Source of the DNA: Arthrobacter sp. AK04
GTDB lineage: Bacteria; Actinomycetota; Actinomycetes; Actinomycetales; Micrococcaceae
Assembly (NCBI RefSeq): GCF_021129155.1
Contig: NZ_JAJOMC010000051.1
Location: 1-34,580, forward strand
DNA: 34,580 bases
Direction: 5' to 3'
Both the position numbers and the translations under genes were made by a program. Below the pieces are notes generated by a model. It saw nothing but the letters and a program-made list of their open reading frames with translations. It made no database searches and was not told the DNA's origin. This document shows, one piece after another, positions 1 to 8,265 of this stretch. Position 1 is the first letter of the stretch. Each line of letters begins with the position of its first letter.

Positions 1-2
1 CC

Positions 3-476
3 CCCAGCGCCGTGTACAAGCCGGCCGACGCCTCCGGCCCCGCCCAAAACGTCCCCGTCCCCGTTCTGCCCGAGGTGGCGAAGACGGAGACGAAGGAGGG
101 GCTCGAGGCGTTTGTGCGATATTGGTATGCCACGCTCAATTACGCATTCGAGACCGGAGAAACGGAAAAGCTGGTGGAAATCAGCGCCCCCGGGTGTGTC
201 TTCTGTACAGGGTTAAGGGACGGAGTAACGGAAGCGTGGGCTGAGGGCCGTTGGGTCTCGGGTGGAAAAATTGAAACTCCAGTCGTCACGGTCAACATGC
301 AACCTGGGGTAGAACCGCATGCGGTTGTCCAAGTGCTGCAGGGGACAATTGAAGTAAGAAATCCGGACGGAAGTCTTTACCAAGCTCCTACGGCCGCTAG
401 TAATACTGGAAGCCGTGCGGCCGCTGCATACGGAGGCACGGGTTGGATAATGACTGACCTTGGCTTGATCAGGTAG
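3..476 (+). CDS. DUF6318 family lipoprotein-like protein, 5' truncated
   Basis: The frame is open to the window edge, so the true start and probably the lipobox signal lie upstream; a GTG at 12 is inside the frame but has no ribosome binding site. The visible part begins with a Pro/Ala-rich spacer typical of the segment after a lipidated cysteine. It continues into a compact domain with the pattern GLEAFVRYWYATLNYAFETG, then a Cys-Val-Phe-Cys pair that may form a disulfide, and later GWIMTDL. This matches my recollection of DUF6318, an actinobacterial extracytoplasmic family of unknown function. The stop is followed after 4 nt by the start of the PKD gene, so the two are probably cotranscribed. 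Codons here are less GC-biased than further downstream. Family call fairly confident, function unknown. Confidence 0.75.
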   Translation, partial: PSAVYKPADASGPAQNVPVPVLPEVAKTETKEGLEAFVRYWYATLNYAFETGETEKLVEISAPGCVFCTGLRDGVTEAWAEGRWVSGGKIETPVVTVNMQPGVEPHAVVQVLQGTIEVRNPDGSLYQAPTAASNTGSRAAAAYGGTGWIMTDLGLIR

Positions 477-480
477 CGGG

Positions 481-1392
481 ATGAAAGCCAGGTCGTTGAA
501 AGTTCTGTGCATGACCTTGCTTCTGCTGGTGGTTACTCCAGCCATCGCGGTTGCCGATATTTCTCTGGGTTATGAGGAGAGAGGCCTCGGGGTTGGTGCA
601 GATCAATGGGTTATCGACGAGAACTCTGGCCAACTGACGCGCATAGCACCTGGCACTGTAAATGCCGACCCCAACGAGTACAAGTACGAACTCCAGTGCC
701 ACCTCGGTGGAGGCGACTTCGATACTCCTTGCTTAGCCCGGCAGTTGGAGTGCAAGGACGGGCCCGACGGTGAGGAAGGAATTCCGGTCACCTGGCTGTC
801 GAGGCCCCGAGGTGTACCCGGCGCCGTGTGGGCTCACCATTCCGGCCCCACCTGCCTTTTCGACGCCAGGCCCGAGGACCTGCTGCCCAGGATCGCAGCC
901 GACATCCAGCGGGAGTTCCAGAGCCTTCCCGTCAACGCTGGAACGGTCGTGGCCCAACCGAGTCCGCACACGTTGCGGGGCGCTGAGACCAACTTCTTCG
1001 CGGAGGCGGCCGAGCAACAGTTCGACGTCACCATGTTTGGCCAGCAGGTGCACATCGTGGCCACCCCGGTCCAGTACACGTGGGACTACGGCGACGGCAC
1101 GGTGTTCGGGCCCCAGCCCTCCATGGGCGGCCCGCTGCCGCAGGACCGATGGGGCGAAAAGACCCGGACAAGCCACGCCTACGGAGCAACAGGCGACTTC
1201 CAGGTGGTGCTGACAACCACGTTCCAGGGAACCTACTCGGTCAACGCCGGACCGCCCCTGCCGATTCCTGGCCAGGGCCAGTTCAGCGCCCCGCCGCAAA
1301 CCGTCAGCGTGTGGCGCTCACTGACGCGCAACTACGCGGACGACTGCAATACCAACCCCCAGGGCCAGGGCTGCCCAGGGGCGGCACGGTAG
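481..1392 (+). CDS. secreted PKD-domain protein
   Basis: This 303-residue protein starts with a Sec signal peptide (MKAR then a hydrophobic stretch, cleavage likely after about residue 26, AVA-D). The middle of the protein has no domain I recognise and contains several cysteines (CHLGG, CLARQLEC, CLFDA) that could form disulfides outside the cell. Around residues 199-245 there is a PKD-like beta-sandwich signature: YTWDYGDGT, then HAYGATGDFQVVL. The C-terminal end has another Cys pair (DDCNTNPQGQGC). PKD folds usually mediate protein or polysaccharide contacts. The gene begins 4 nt after the DUF6318 lipoprotein stop, so they probably form a two-gene envelope module. The role of the pair is not known to me. 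Confidence 0.8.
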   Translation: MKARSLKVLCMTLLLLVVTPAIAVADISLGYEERGLGVGADQWVIDENSGQLTRIAPGTVNADPNEYKYELQCHLGGGDFDTPCLARQLECKDGPDGEEGIPVTWLSRPRGVPGAVWAHHSGPTCLFDARPEDLLPRIAADIQREFQSLPVNAGTVVAQPSPHTLRGAETNFFAEAAEQQFDVTMFGQQVHIVATPVQYTWDYGDGTVFGPQPSMGGPLPQDRWGEKTRTSHAYGATGDFQVVLTTTFQGTYSVNAGPPLPIPGQGQFSAPPQTVSVWRSLTRNYADDCNTNPQGQGCPGAAR

Positions 1393-1516
1393 CGGAATCC
1401 CGTAAGCCTCGAAGCCGGCCGCCCGCCTGCTGTGATTCCCGTCGCAACCGGAATAGTTGCACCCGCACGCCGGTTGGCCAAGGCAGTAAGTCTTTAGCCC
1501 TCGAAAGGAACCGCGC

Positions 1517-2587
1517 ATGCTGTTTTCCCCCCTCAACCTCGGCGAACTTGAGCTTCCGAACCGCCTGGTCATGGCACCTTTGACGAGGCTCCGCGCAGGT
1601 GAGGCAGGGGTTCCCGGTCCGCTCGTGGCAGAGCATTACCGCCAGCGCGCGTCACTCGGCCTGATCGTCAGCGAAGGAACGTTTCCAACCCCCGCGGGCC
1701 GCTCCTACGCCGGCCAGCCGGGCATCGTCACCGAGGAACAGGTTGCCGGCTGGAAGAAGGTCACCGATGCCGTGCACGCCGAAGGCGGCCGCATGTTCGC
1801 CCAGATCATGCACGGCGGGCGGGTTTCGCACCCGGACATCACCGGCGGACTTGAACTGGTGGCGCCCAGCGCGGTTGCCATCGACGGCATCGTCCGCACC
1901 CCGCAGGGTAAGCAGCCCTACCCGGTGCCGCATGCACTGACCACCGACGAGCTTCCCATGGTGATCCAGGAATTCGTCAACGCATCTCTTAACGCCATCG
2001 AGGCCGGATTCGACGGCGTGGAGCTTCACTCAGCCAACGGGTACCTGCTGCACGAGTTCCTGGCTCCGAACTCCAACGTGCGCGACGACAGCTACGGCGG
2101 CTCGCCCGAGAACCGTGCCCGGTTCGTCATCGAGACCGTCAACGCCGTGGTGGCAGCCGTGGGTGCCAACCGTGTCGGCATCCGCATCTCCCCGGAGCAC
2201 AACGTGCAGGGCATCGCCGAAACCGACGCTGCTGACGTCCGTGCCACCTACGAGGTACTGGTGGACAGCATCGCCCCGCTCAACCTCGCCTACCTGAGCA
2301 TCCTGCACCACGAGCCTACGGGTGAACTGGTCCAGGACCTGCGGGCCCGTTTCGGCGGGACCTTCCTGGTCAACACCGGCTTCGGTGTGATCACCACCCG
2401 CGACGAGGCAGCGTCTTTGGTGGACGCCGGACATGCCGACGCCGTAGTGGTGGGCCGTCCCGCCATCGCCAACCCGGACCTCGCCCGCCGCTGGAAGGAA
2501 AGCCTTCCCCTGAACGAGCCGGATCCCTCCACGTTCTACGCGGACGGTGCGGAGGGCTACACGGACTACCCCGCCTACCAGAACTAG
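1517..2587 (+). CDS. old yellow enzyme family alkene reductase
   Basis: A 356-residue FMN-dependent NAD(P)H:flavin oxidoreductase of the NemA/old yellow enzyme class, expected to reduce activated C=C bonds of enones, maleimides or nitro compounds in the cytosol. Direct evidence is the start LFSPLNLGELELPNRLVMAP, Thr23 in the flavin-tuning position, the pair His171/Asn174 with Tyr176 in HSANGYLLHEF (substrate-anion binding and proton donor), the RDDSYGGSPENRAR motif, and the phosphate-binding end VNTGFG...ADAVVVGRPAIANPDL. Length is normal for the classical subgroup. The ATG is preceded by AAAGGA seven bases upstream. The gene stands alone with a GC-rich hairpin just downstream. Physiological substrate cannot be told from sequence. 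Confidence 0.93.
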   Translation: MLFSPLNLGELELPNRLVMAPLTRLRAGEAGVPGPLVAEHYRQRASLGLIVSEGTFPTPAGRSYAGQPGIVTEEQVAGWKKVTDAVHAEGGRMFAQIMHGGRVSHPDITGGLELVAPSAVAIDGIVRTPQGKQPYPVPHALTTDELPMVIQEFVNASLNAIEAGFDGVELHSANGYLLHEFLAPNSNVRDDSYGGSPENRARFVIETVNAVVAAVGANRVGIRISPEHNVQGIAETDAADVRATYEVLVDSIAPLNLAYLSILHHEPTGELVQDLRARFGGTFLVNTGFGVITTRDEAASLVDAGHADAVVVGRPAIANPDLARRWKESLPLNEPDPSTFYADGAEGYTDYPAYQN

Positions 2588-2597
2588 GACGGCAGTT

Positions 2598-2637
2598 AAC
2601 GACGGCGGCGGCACCCGGCCTGGGTGCCGCCGTCGTT
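2598..2637 (+). terminator. GC-rich hairpin after the alkene reductase
   Basis: Arms at 2598-2616 and 2622-2637 pair (GACGGC...GGCACCC with GGGTGCC...GCCGTC), with a three-base bulge in the left arm and a five-base loop. It lies 11 nt after the stop. No T-run follows, as is common for actinobacterial hairpin terminators. The rest of the gap to 2806 holds no gene that I can support. Confidence 0.65.
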
Positions 2638-2805
2638 GGCTGCGCGGTGTGCTGTCCCGGCAGCGGGCGCCGCAGGCCATCCGACGGCCTTTGGCTCAAA
2701 CTCTTAAGATTTGGCCCGCCGGGTCCTCAGGGATGCCGGCGGTGATCAGATCGTACTCCAACGAATGGACTTTTACTAGGGCCCTGTTTGTGGTGTTTCA
2801 CCCCG

Positions 2806-3102
2806 CTACAGCAGGGCCTCCCTGCCGGTTCCTTCCTTCATGACCAGCCTGCCGCCGTCGATCGAAACGAGCACGCTTTTCGGCCTGCCGCTCACCTTGG
2901 TGATCGCCTTCAGGCCGCGGTTTGTGACCTCCACGCCCACCTGCGCGCCTTTCGCCGGCAGCTCCACGGATACCTCGTTGGCGATGCCAAGGATCGGATT
3001 GGTGGAGACCCCGATGTCCCGCCGAGCCTGCTTCCCGTTGACCGTCACGGTGATGTTGGCCTCGTCGAACCCCTCCTGAAAAATGATAAGCAGTTCCCTC
3101 AT
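2806..3102 (-). CDS. small protein of unknown function
   Basis: I do not recognise this 98-residue protein. I chose the ATG at 3102 because a GAGGAAGAGG purine run lies at suitable distance upstream; a TTG at 3123 would add seven acidic residues but lies in that ribosome binding region. The product has no signal peptide, membrane segment or cysteine. It alternates short hydrophobic strands with polar turns (ITVTVNGK, VSVELPAK, VGVEVTNR, SVLVSIDGG), suggesting a small beta-rich cytosolic fold. It is divergent from tex, with about 155 nt between the starts. Codon use is normal for the region, which supports a real gene. Confidence 0.7.
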   Translation of the reverse strand: MRELLIIFQEGFDEANITVTVNGKQARRDIGVSTNPILGIANEVSVELPAKGAQVGVEVTNRGLKAITKVSGRPKSVLVSIDGGRLVMKEGTGREALL

Positions 3103-3258
3103 GGTGGCCTCTTCCTCGAGCAATGGGTGCCTGTGACGGCACCTCCACTACAGCACTTTGCCGGCGGCAGCGGAATACCCTTGCCGGGAACACTCGCGGG
3201 CAGGGCGGACTCGCGCCCAGCGGTGGAGACACGCAACCCGGTAAGGCAAGATGTTCTG

Positions 3259-5694
3259 GTGACTCAACTGCCGCAGGCCCCTTCCGCCCCGTCCGCCTCC
3301 CCGAAAACGGACGATGCCATCTACACGCAGATTGCCAATGAGCTGGGCGTCAAAGCATGGCAGGTGAAGGCAGCGGTTGAATTGCTCGACGGCGGATCCA
3401 CCGTGCCGTTCATCGCCCGGTACCGCAAGGAAGCCACCGGGACGCTGGACGACACCCAGCTCCGCGACCTCGACGAACGCCTCCGCTACCTCCGCGAACT
3501 TGCCGACCGGCGTCGGGCCGTCCTGGAGGCGATTGACGCGCAGGGCCAGCTGACGCCGGAGCTGAAGAAGGCCATCCTTGCCGCGGACACCAAGTCCCGG
3601 CTGGAGGACATCTACCTCCCATTCAAATCCAAGCGGCGCACCAAAGCGCAGATTGCACGGGAAGCCGGCCTTGAACCGCTGGCCGAGACCCTCCTGAAAC
3701 GGCCGGACCTGGACCCGGAGCGCGAATCCGGTAAGTACCTCAACCCCGAACACGCCATCACGGACGCCGCAGCGGCGCTCGCCGGGGCCCGCTCCATCCT
3801 GGTGGAGCGCGTGGCCCAGGACCCGGACCTGGCAGCCGACCTGCGCGAGCGGCTGTGGGCGCAGGGACGCCTGGTGTCACGGGTGAAGAAGGGGAAGGAA
3901 AGCGACGGCCAAAAGTTCGCCGACTACTTCGAGTTCGCCCAGGCTCCTGCGGGCATGCCGTCCCACCGGGTGCTCGCTTTGCTGCGAGGGGAAAAGGATG
4001 GCGTCCTTGAGCTGGACCTTGCGGAGGCGGATCCAAAGGACGACGACGCCCTTGCCGCCGCCCGCAAGCGCTACGAGTCTGCGGTGGCCAGGTGCCTTGG
4101 GGCCGCCGACCGCGGACGTCCGGCCGACTCCTGGCTGGTCCAGACCGCACAGGTGGCGTGGCGTTCCCGCCTGTTGTCCCGGCTCACGGCCGACCTTCGG
4201 GGCAGGATGTTCGCCGCCGCCGAGGACGAAGCCGTGCGGGTCTTCGCGGCGAACCTGCGGGACGTCCTTCTGGCCGCGCCCGCAGGGAACCGGGCCACCC
4301 TTGGGCTGGATCCCGGGCTCCGGACTGGCGTCAAGGTGGCCGTGGTGGACGGCACCGGAAAGGTCGTCGCCACCGACACCGTGTACCCGCACGCCCCGGC
4401 ACGGAAGTGGGACGAAGCACTGGCAACGCTGGTCCGGCTGGCCCGGCAGCACAACGTTGAACTCGTGGCCATCGGAAACGGCACGGCGTCCCGGGAAACC
4501 GACAAGCTCGCGGCCGAGCTGATCAAGCGGCTGCCGGACGTGGACCGCAAGCCGCAGAAGCTGGTGGTCTCCGAAGCGGGGGCATCCGTGTATTCCGCCT
4601 CGGCCCTGGCTGCGGCAGAACTTCCTGGCATGGACGTGTCGCTGCGCGGCGCTGTGTCCATCGCCCGCCGTCTCCAGGACCCGCTCGCGGAGCTGGTGAA
4701 GATCGGCCCCAAATCCATTGGCGTGGGCCAGTACCAGCACGACGTGACGGCCTCGAAGCTGGACCGCAGCCTGGATGCGGTGGTGGAGGACTGCGTGAAT
4801 GCCGTGGGCGTGGACGTCAATACCGCCTCGCCGGCGCTGCTCAGCCGCGTTGCCGGCGTCGGGCCCTTGCTCAGCGAAAACATCGTGGCCTACCGGAACG
4901 AACACGGCCCTTTCGCCAAGCGCACTGACCTGAAGAAGGTGCCGCGGCTGGGGGCGAAGGCGTTCGAGCAGTGCGCGGGCTTCCTCCGGATCACCGGGGG
5001 ACCCGAACCGCTGGATGCCTCCAGCGTCCACCCCGAGTCCTACTCGGTTGCCCGGAAGATCCGGGCCGCTGCCGGAGCAGCCCCGGCCTCTTCGCTGGAC
5101 CCCCGCGAATTCGTGGACGAGACGTTCGGCCTGCCCACGGTGAGGGACATCCTGTCCGAGCTGGACAAGCCGGGACGGGACCCGCGCCCTGCGTTTGCGG
5201 CGGCGGCGTTCGCCGACGGGATTGAGAAGATTGCCGATCTCAAACCCGGGATGGTCCTGGAGGGAACCGTGACGAACGTTGCGGCGTTCGGCGCGTTCGT
5301 GGATGTTGGCGTCCACCAGGACGGACTGTTGCACGTATCCGCCATGGCCAACCGCTTTGTCTCCGATCCGCGGGAAGTGGTCAAGTCCGGCCAGGTGGTC
5401 CGCGTCAAGGTGTTGGAAGCGGACCCGGACCGGAAGAGGATCTCACTGACGCTGCGGCTCGACGACGATCCCGCCGCCGGCAGGACGGGTTCCGGGCGCG
5501 CTGGCGGCGGGGAGCAAGGTGCGGGACGCGCCCCTGCACCGAACGCGGGACGCGGCAGGGAGCAGGGCGGCAAGCCGCCGCGGAACGTGCCGTCGCCAGG
5601 CCGTCCCTCGGCGCCGCCGGCACCCGCCAAAAAGGAAGCGCCGGTCAATACAGCCATGGCCGAGGCGTTGCGGAAAGCCGGCCTGGGCAAGTAG
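3259..5694 (+). CDS. tex: Tex family transcription accessory / RNA-binding protein
   Basis: An 811-residue Tex homologue, a cytoplasmic nucleic-acid-binding protein linked to transcription in other bacteria. Domain order is complete: the helical N-terminal Tex domain (WQVKAAVELLDGGSTVPFIA, YRKEATGTLDD) over roughly residues 20-205; a YqgF/RNase H-like domain starting near residue 345 (LGLDPGLRTGVKVAVVDGTG); tandem helix-hairpin-helix at about 508-580 (LLSRVAGVGPLLSENIVAYR, then VPRLGAKAFEQCAGFLRI); and an S1 domain at about 664-733 (GMVLEGTVTNVAAFGAFVDV). A Gly/Pro/Arg-rich tail of about 75 residues follows. The frame is open well upstream, but the conserved N-terminus and lack of homology before it favour the GTG at 3259. 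A weak AAGG lies upstream. It ends 16 nt from the convergent ZIP gene. Confidence 0.93.
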   Translation: MTQLPQAPSAPSASPKTDDAIYTQIANELGVKAWQVKAAVELLDGGSTVPFIARYRKEATGTLDDTQLRDLDERLRYLRELADRRRAVLEAIDAQGQLTPELKKAILAADTKSRLEDIYLPFKSKRRTKAQIAREAGLEPLAETLLKRPDLDPERESGKYLNPEHAITDAAAALAGARSILVERVAQDPDLAADLRERLWAQGRLVSRVKKGKESDGQKFADYFEFAQAPAGMPSHRVLALLRGEKDGVLELDLAEADPKDDDALAAARKRYESAVARCLGAADRGRPADSWLVQTAQVAWRSRLLSRLTADLRGRMFAAAEDEAVRVFAANLRDVLLAAPAGNRATLGLDPGLRTGVKVAVVDGTGKVVATDTVYPHAPARKWDEALATLVRLARQHNVELVAIGNGTASRETDKLAAELIKRLPDVDRKPQKLVVSEAGASVYSASALAAAELPGMDVSLRGAVSIARRLQDPLAELVKIGPKSIGVGQYQHDVTASKLDRSLDAVVEDCVNAVGVDVNTASPALLSRVAGVGPLLSENIVAYRNEHGPFAKRTDLKKVPRLGAKAFEQCAGFLRITGGPEPLDASSVHPESYSVARKIRAAAGAAPASSLDPREFVDETFGLPTVRDILSELDKPGRDPRPAFAAAAFADGIEKIADLKPGMVLEGTVTNVAAFGAFVDVGVHQDGLLHVSAMANRFVSDPREVVKSGQVVRVKVLEADPDRKRISLTLRLDDDPAAGRTGSGRAGGGEQGAGRAPAPNAGRGREQGGKPPRNVPSPGRPSAPPAPAKKEAPVNTAMAEALRKAGLGK

Positions 5695-5710
5695 CCGTTT
5701 TCGTGGAGGG

Positions 5711-6508
5711 CTAAGCGAGCGACAGGACGAACGCCAGGACGAAACCCGCCGCGGTGCTGAGGGCCACGGCGGGTCCGCCGTGTTCGTAGGCTTCCGGCAT
5801 CAGGGTATCCGCCAAGGATGCGATGACGGCTCCGGCGGCGAAGGCCAGCGGTATGGAGATGGCTTCCGGGTCGGTCCCGGACAGCGGCCCGGCACCAACA
5901 ACGACCGCGATGACCAGCAGGGCGGCGCAGGCCACCCACAGGCCGATGATGCTGACGGCCGACCGGCCCTGGCTCCGCATTGAGGCTGAACCTACCAGCG
6001 CTTCAGGGAAGTTGGAGACAAAGATTGCGGCCAGCAGTGCCAGCCCGCCCGTTCCTTCGCCCAGGGAGATTCCCAGGGCAAGGTTTTCCGGGACGCCGTC
6101 CAGGGTGACGGCAGCAAGCAAGGCCAGGCCTGCGGCTCCGGCTGTCGACGCCGACGTGGGGCGTTTGTCGCTTGCTGCCGCGTCAGTGTCGAGCTTGGCG
6201 CTGCCCTGCAACTCGTCCGCGGCCTTGGCCCGCTTTGCGTCTCCGGCCTGGGCCCACCGGTCCAGCAAGGCGCTCAGGACAGTAAAGACCACTGCACCCA
6301 GCATCAAGCCGATAGCGGCACGGATTATGCCGCCGCGTTCGTAAGCGTCCTCGAACAGTTCGAAAGCGAGGGCGGTGATCAGCGAGCCGGCGGCGAAGGC
6401 CAGGAGCATGGCCAGCAGCCGTTTGGGGAGTTCGAACCGGACACCGATGACGGCACCCAGAACCAGAGCGCTGGATGCTATGACGCCAAACCACAGCGAC
6501 ATCATCAT
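5711..6508 (-). CDS. ZIP family divalent metal transporter
   Basis: A 265-residue polytopic membrane protein with about eight hydrophobic segments and a hydrophilic loop at residues 85-122. The two ZIP signatures are in the expected helices: LDGVPEN at 136-142 and SNFPEAL at 165-171, each with the Pro-Glu pair that helps form the metal site. The usual His of the first motif (HxxPE) is replaced by Asp137. Two related EAYE..GG loops occur near residues 54-60 and 239-245. ZIP proteins import Zn, Fe or Mn into the cytoplasm; the metal cannot be assigned here. Three consecutive ATG codons (6508, 6505, 6502) could be the start and none has a strong ribosome binding site. It converges with tex and diverges from the small gene at 6610. 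Confidence 0.88.
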   Translation of the reverse strand: MMMSLWFGVIASSALVLGAVIGVRFELPKRLLAMLLAFAAGSLITALAFELFEDAYERGGIIRAAIGLMLGAVVFTVLSALLDRWAQAGDAKRAKAADELQGSAKLDTDAAASDKRPTSASTAGAAGLALLAAVTLDGVPENLALGISLGEGTGGLALLAAIFVSNFPEALVGSASMRSQGRSAVSIIGLWVACAALLVIAVVVGAGPLSGTDPEAISIPLAFAAGAVIASLADTLMPEAYEHGGPAVALSTAAGFVLAFVLSLA

Positions 6509-6609
6509 CCGGCAAGTATAGGAGCGTCCGGTTGACGTGGGAAGACGTGGTTGCGCCCGTTTGAAAGGTGGGCTTTCGGCACCAAGGGGTTTTCTGCAAA
6601 GGTGGATTC

Positions 6610-6930
6610 ATGACGTATTTCCTCGAGTACACGGTTCCTGCAGCACCCGAAGACGCCGGGTTCGACTTCCCCCATGATGAGATCAACCCCGGCACCACCA
6701 TTCCGCTCTCGGAGACCGGCGCCGAAGTCATCCACACCCCGGAACTCCCGGCCAGGACCGGCATCATCGGTGCCACCGTTCCGGAAGCGAAGCTTGAAGC
6801 TGAGCAACTGCTCACCCACAGCCGTGCCGCCGAGGGTTCCCTCTACTTTGATCCGTCCAACTCACTTCAGGCCGGGGTTGGAACGCTCGTGGCCACGTTC
6901 ACCGAAGGCCGGGGCTGGCAGGACGCCTGA
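6610..6930 (+). CDS. small conserved-looking protein of unknown function
   Basis: I do not recognise this 106-residue protein. The ATG at 6610 is preceded by AAAGGTGG at good distance, which decides it over the in-frame codon at 6568. The product is acidic and soluble, with no signal peptide, membrane segment or cysteine. It has a Pro-rich middle (ETGAEVIHTPELPARTGI) and an amphipathic stretch (VPEAKLEAEQLLTH). GC3 and start context are typical of the region. It is divergent from the ZIP gene and convergent with the DUF2071 gene, with only 16 nt between the stop codons. Confidence 0.65.
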   Translation: MTYFLEYTVPAAPEDAGFDFPHDEINPGTTIPLSETGAEVIHTPELPARTGIIGATVPEAKLEAEQLLTHSRAAEGSLYFDPSNSLQAGVGTLVATFTEGRGWQDA

Positions 6931-6946
6931 TGTCCTGCCCCTGGCA

Positions 6947-7741
6947 TTACTGCCGGCTTTGATCCCGGACACCGAGGGAGCCGGTGACCACCCTCGGCCA
7001 GCCAAACTGGGTCCGCACTCCGGGGGAGTAGAGGACCGATTCGGGCGGGCCCCCCACCTCAATGCCCGCCGAGCTGATCAGGCCATCCTGAAGCTCGTGA
7101 ACATCAGCGCGGTTTAACGTCCAGGGTTCGTGGGTGTTGGGTATGTAGATGGTCCGCCCGAAGAACCTGCTGTGCAGGCCGAAGCGTGCCGTGACGTGGA
7201 GGGACAGCGGGTCATCGGCCACCGATCCCAGATTGGGAGTGACGCTGAAGCGGCTGGACGCGCCCTTCCGGAAGCGGCTGACGGAGTAGCCGCTGGTGCC
7301 GCCGCCCATGCCTTCAGGCGGGGTCCCCGGCGGTGTTCCCCACGACCGGATGCGGGACCACACATAGGGTATGCCCGCTTGCCGGGCAGCCAGGACAACA
7401 GGAAGCCGGTTAGCGTCAAGGCTCAGGAACACCACGCCCCTGGTTCCGTCCGGCTCCCGGGAGTAGAGGCGCACATTGACCTCGTTGAAGCTGCCGAGGT
7501 ACGGAATCCCTGGGCCGCGACCTATTCCGGCGCCTTTCATGCGGAAGCCGATGAGGCCCACCCAGGAAGAGCCGTCGAAAACGTCCGGCTCCACCCCTGG
7601 CGGCATGAACCGGGCAGCGGATGATTCCGGGATCCGCCAGTGCAGGAAGACCGCATCAAGCCAGCGCTGGTCCATGATGGCCGGCAGCGGCAGTTCAGGC
7701 GGATTGGGCCACAGTGCCGCGGCACCCAGGTGCTTGTTCAC
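6947..7741 (-). CDS. DUF2071 (YqjF-like) family protein
   Basis: A 264-residue protein matching the DUF2071/YqjF family, whose biochemical role is not established. Recognisable features are the start MDQRWLDAVFLHWRIPESSA from about residue 23, the PPGVEPDVFDGSSWVGLIGF segment, the NEVNVRLYSREPDGTRGVVF strand pair, and VFLSLDANRL. The start is a GTG at 7741 with GGTAGG eight bases upstream. It is the last gene of a minus-strand run (MSMEG_6728 family, SDR, DUF1622, DUF2071); it begins 27 nt after the DUF1622 stop, so cotranscription is likely. Whether the four proteins share a pathway is not evident. Confidence 0.82.
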   Translation of the reverse strand: MNKHLGAAALWPNPPELPLPAIMDQRWLDAVFLHWRIPESSAARFMPPGVEPDVFDGSSWVGLIGFRMKGAGIGRGPGIPYLGSFNEVNVRLYSREPDGTRGVVFLSLDANRLPVVLAARQAGIPYVWSRIRSWGTPPGTPPEGMGGGTSGYSVSRFRKGASSRFSVTPNLGSVADDPLSLHVTARFGLHSRFFGRTIYIPNTHEPWTLNRADVHELQDGLISSAGIEVGGPPESVLYSPGVRTQFGWPRVVTGSLGVRDQSRQ

Positions 7742-7768
7742 GTGCGAAGCCTACCGGAGGCCGGCGGC

Positions 7769-8164
7769 TCAGCCTGCAGAAGCCGCCGCGTGCTCGGCGG
7801 ACTTGGGGGATTCCTTCTGCCAGGGCCAGCGCCCGGTGATTTCCAGCTCAAGGGAGAAACTGAGGAACGTGCGGATCAGCACGATGATGGCCAGGACCCC
7901 GACGCTTTCTAACGTGGGGGTGACAGCCACCGTGCGGATGATGTCGGCCGCAACCAGCAACTCCAGGCCCAGAAGTATGGACCGGCCCAGCAGTTGCCGG
8001 TAGGAGCGGTAGAAGCTCAGTCTGTCCGCGCCGGGGGGAAGGTTGCGTGGCTGGTGCCCGCGGAGCGCCAGGGGAATGGAGATGAGCGCGCCGATCACCA
8101 TGACGGCAACGCCCGCAAAGTCGACGAACTCTCCAACAGTCTCGATGATGTGCCGAAAATCCAT
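7769..8164 (-). CDS. DUF1622 family membrane protein
   Basis: A 131-residue inner-membrane protein. The first hydrophobic helix covers about residues 13-33 (FAGVAVMVIGALISIPLAL), followed by a basic loop with YRSYRQLLGRSILLGLELLVAADIIRTV. A third segment is VGVLAIIVLIRTFLSFSLELEI. This order and the RSILLGLE..VAADII motif are those of DUF1622, found widely in bacteria with no known function. The C-terminal tail is short and hydrophilic. The ATG has AGAGGAAGG about eight bases upstream. Its neighbours in the run are the SDR gene upstream and the DUF2071 gene downstream. Confidence 0.88.
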   Translation of the reverse strand: MDFRHIIETVGEFVDFAGVAVMVIGALISIPLALRGHQPRNLPPGADRLSFYRSYRQLLGRSILLGLELLVAADIIRTVAVTPTLESVGVLAIIVLIRTFLSFSLELEITGRWPWQKESPKSAEHAAASAG

Positions 8165-8215
8165 GGTTCACGCCTTCCTCTGCGCCCGCCGGTCCAATCA
8201 GCCAGCCTAATGCCG

Positions 8216-8265
8216 GCGCTCGCAGCCAGGCCGCAGCTACGCGCTCGCAGCCGCTCCGCAGCTAC
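8216..8265. repeat. 25-bp tandem duplication at the SDR gene stop
   Basis: 8216-8240 and 8241-8265 are adjacent copies of a 25-base unit (GCGCTCGCAGCC, three variable bases, CCGCAGCTAC) that differ at most at three positions. The second copy contains the stop codon of the minus-strand SDR gene; the first repeats that stop region just downstream. It looks like a small local duplication. Confidence 0.8.

Noticed and set aside
2788..3258. Upstream extension of the tex frame
   Set aside because: It runs through the divergent small gene and its promoter region and has no similarity to Tex. Tex homologues begin near the GTG at 3259.
3877..5334. Long antisense open frame of 485 codons inside tex
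   Set aside because: A shadow of high GC third positions. It has no recognisable domain and lies wholly opposite conserved Tex domains.
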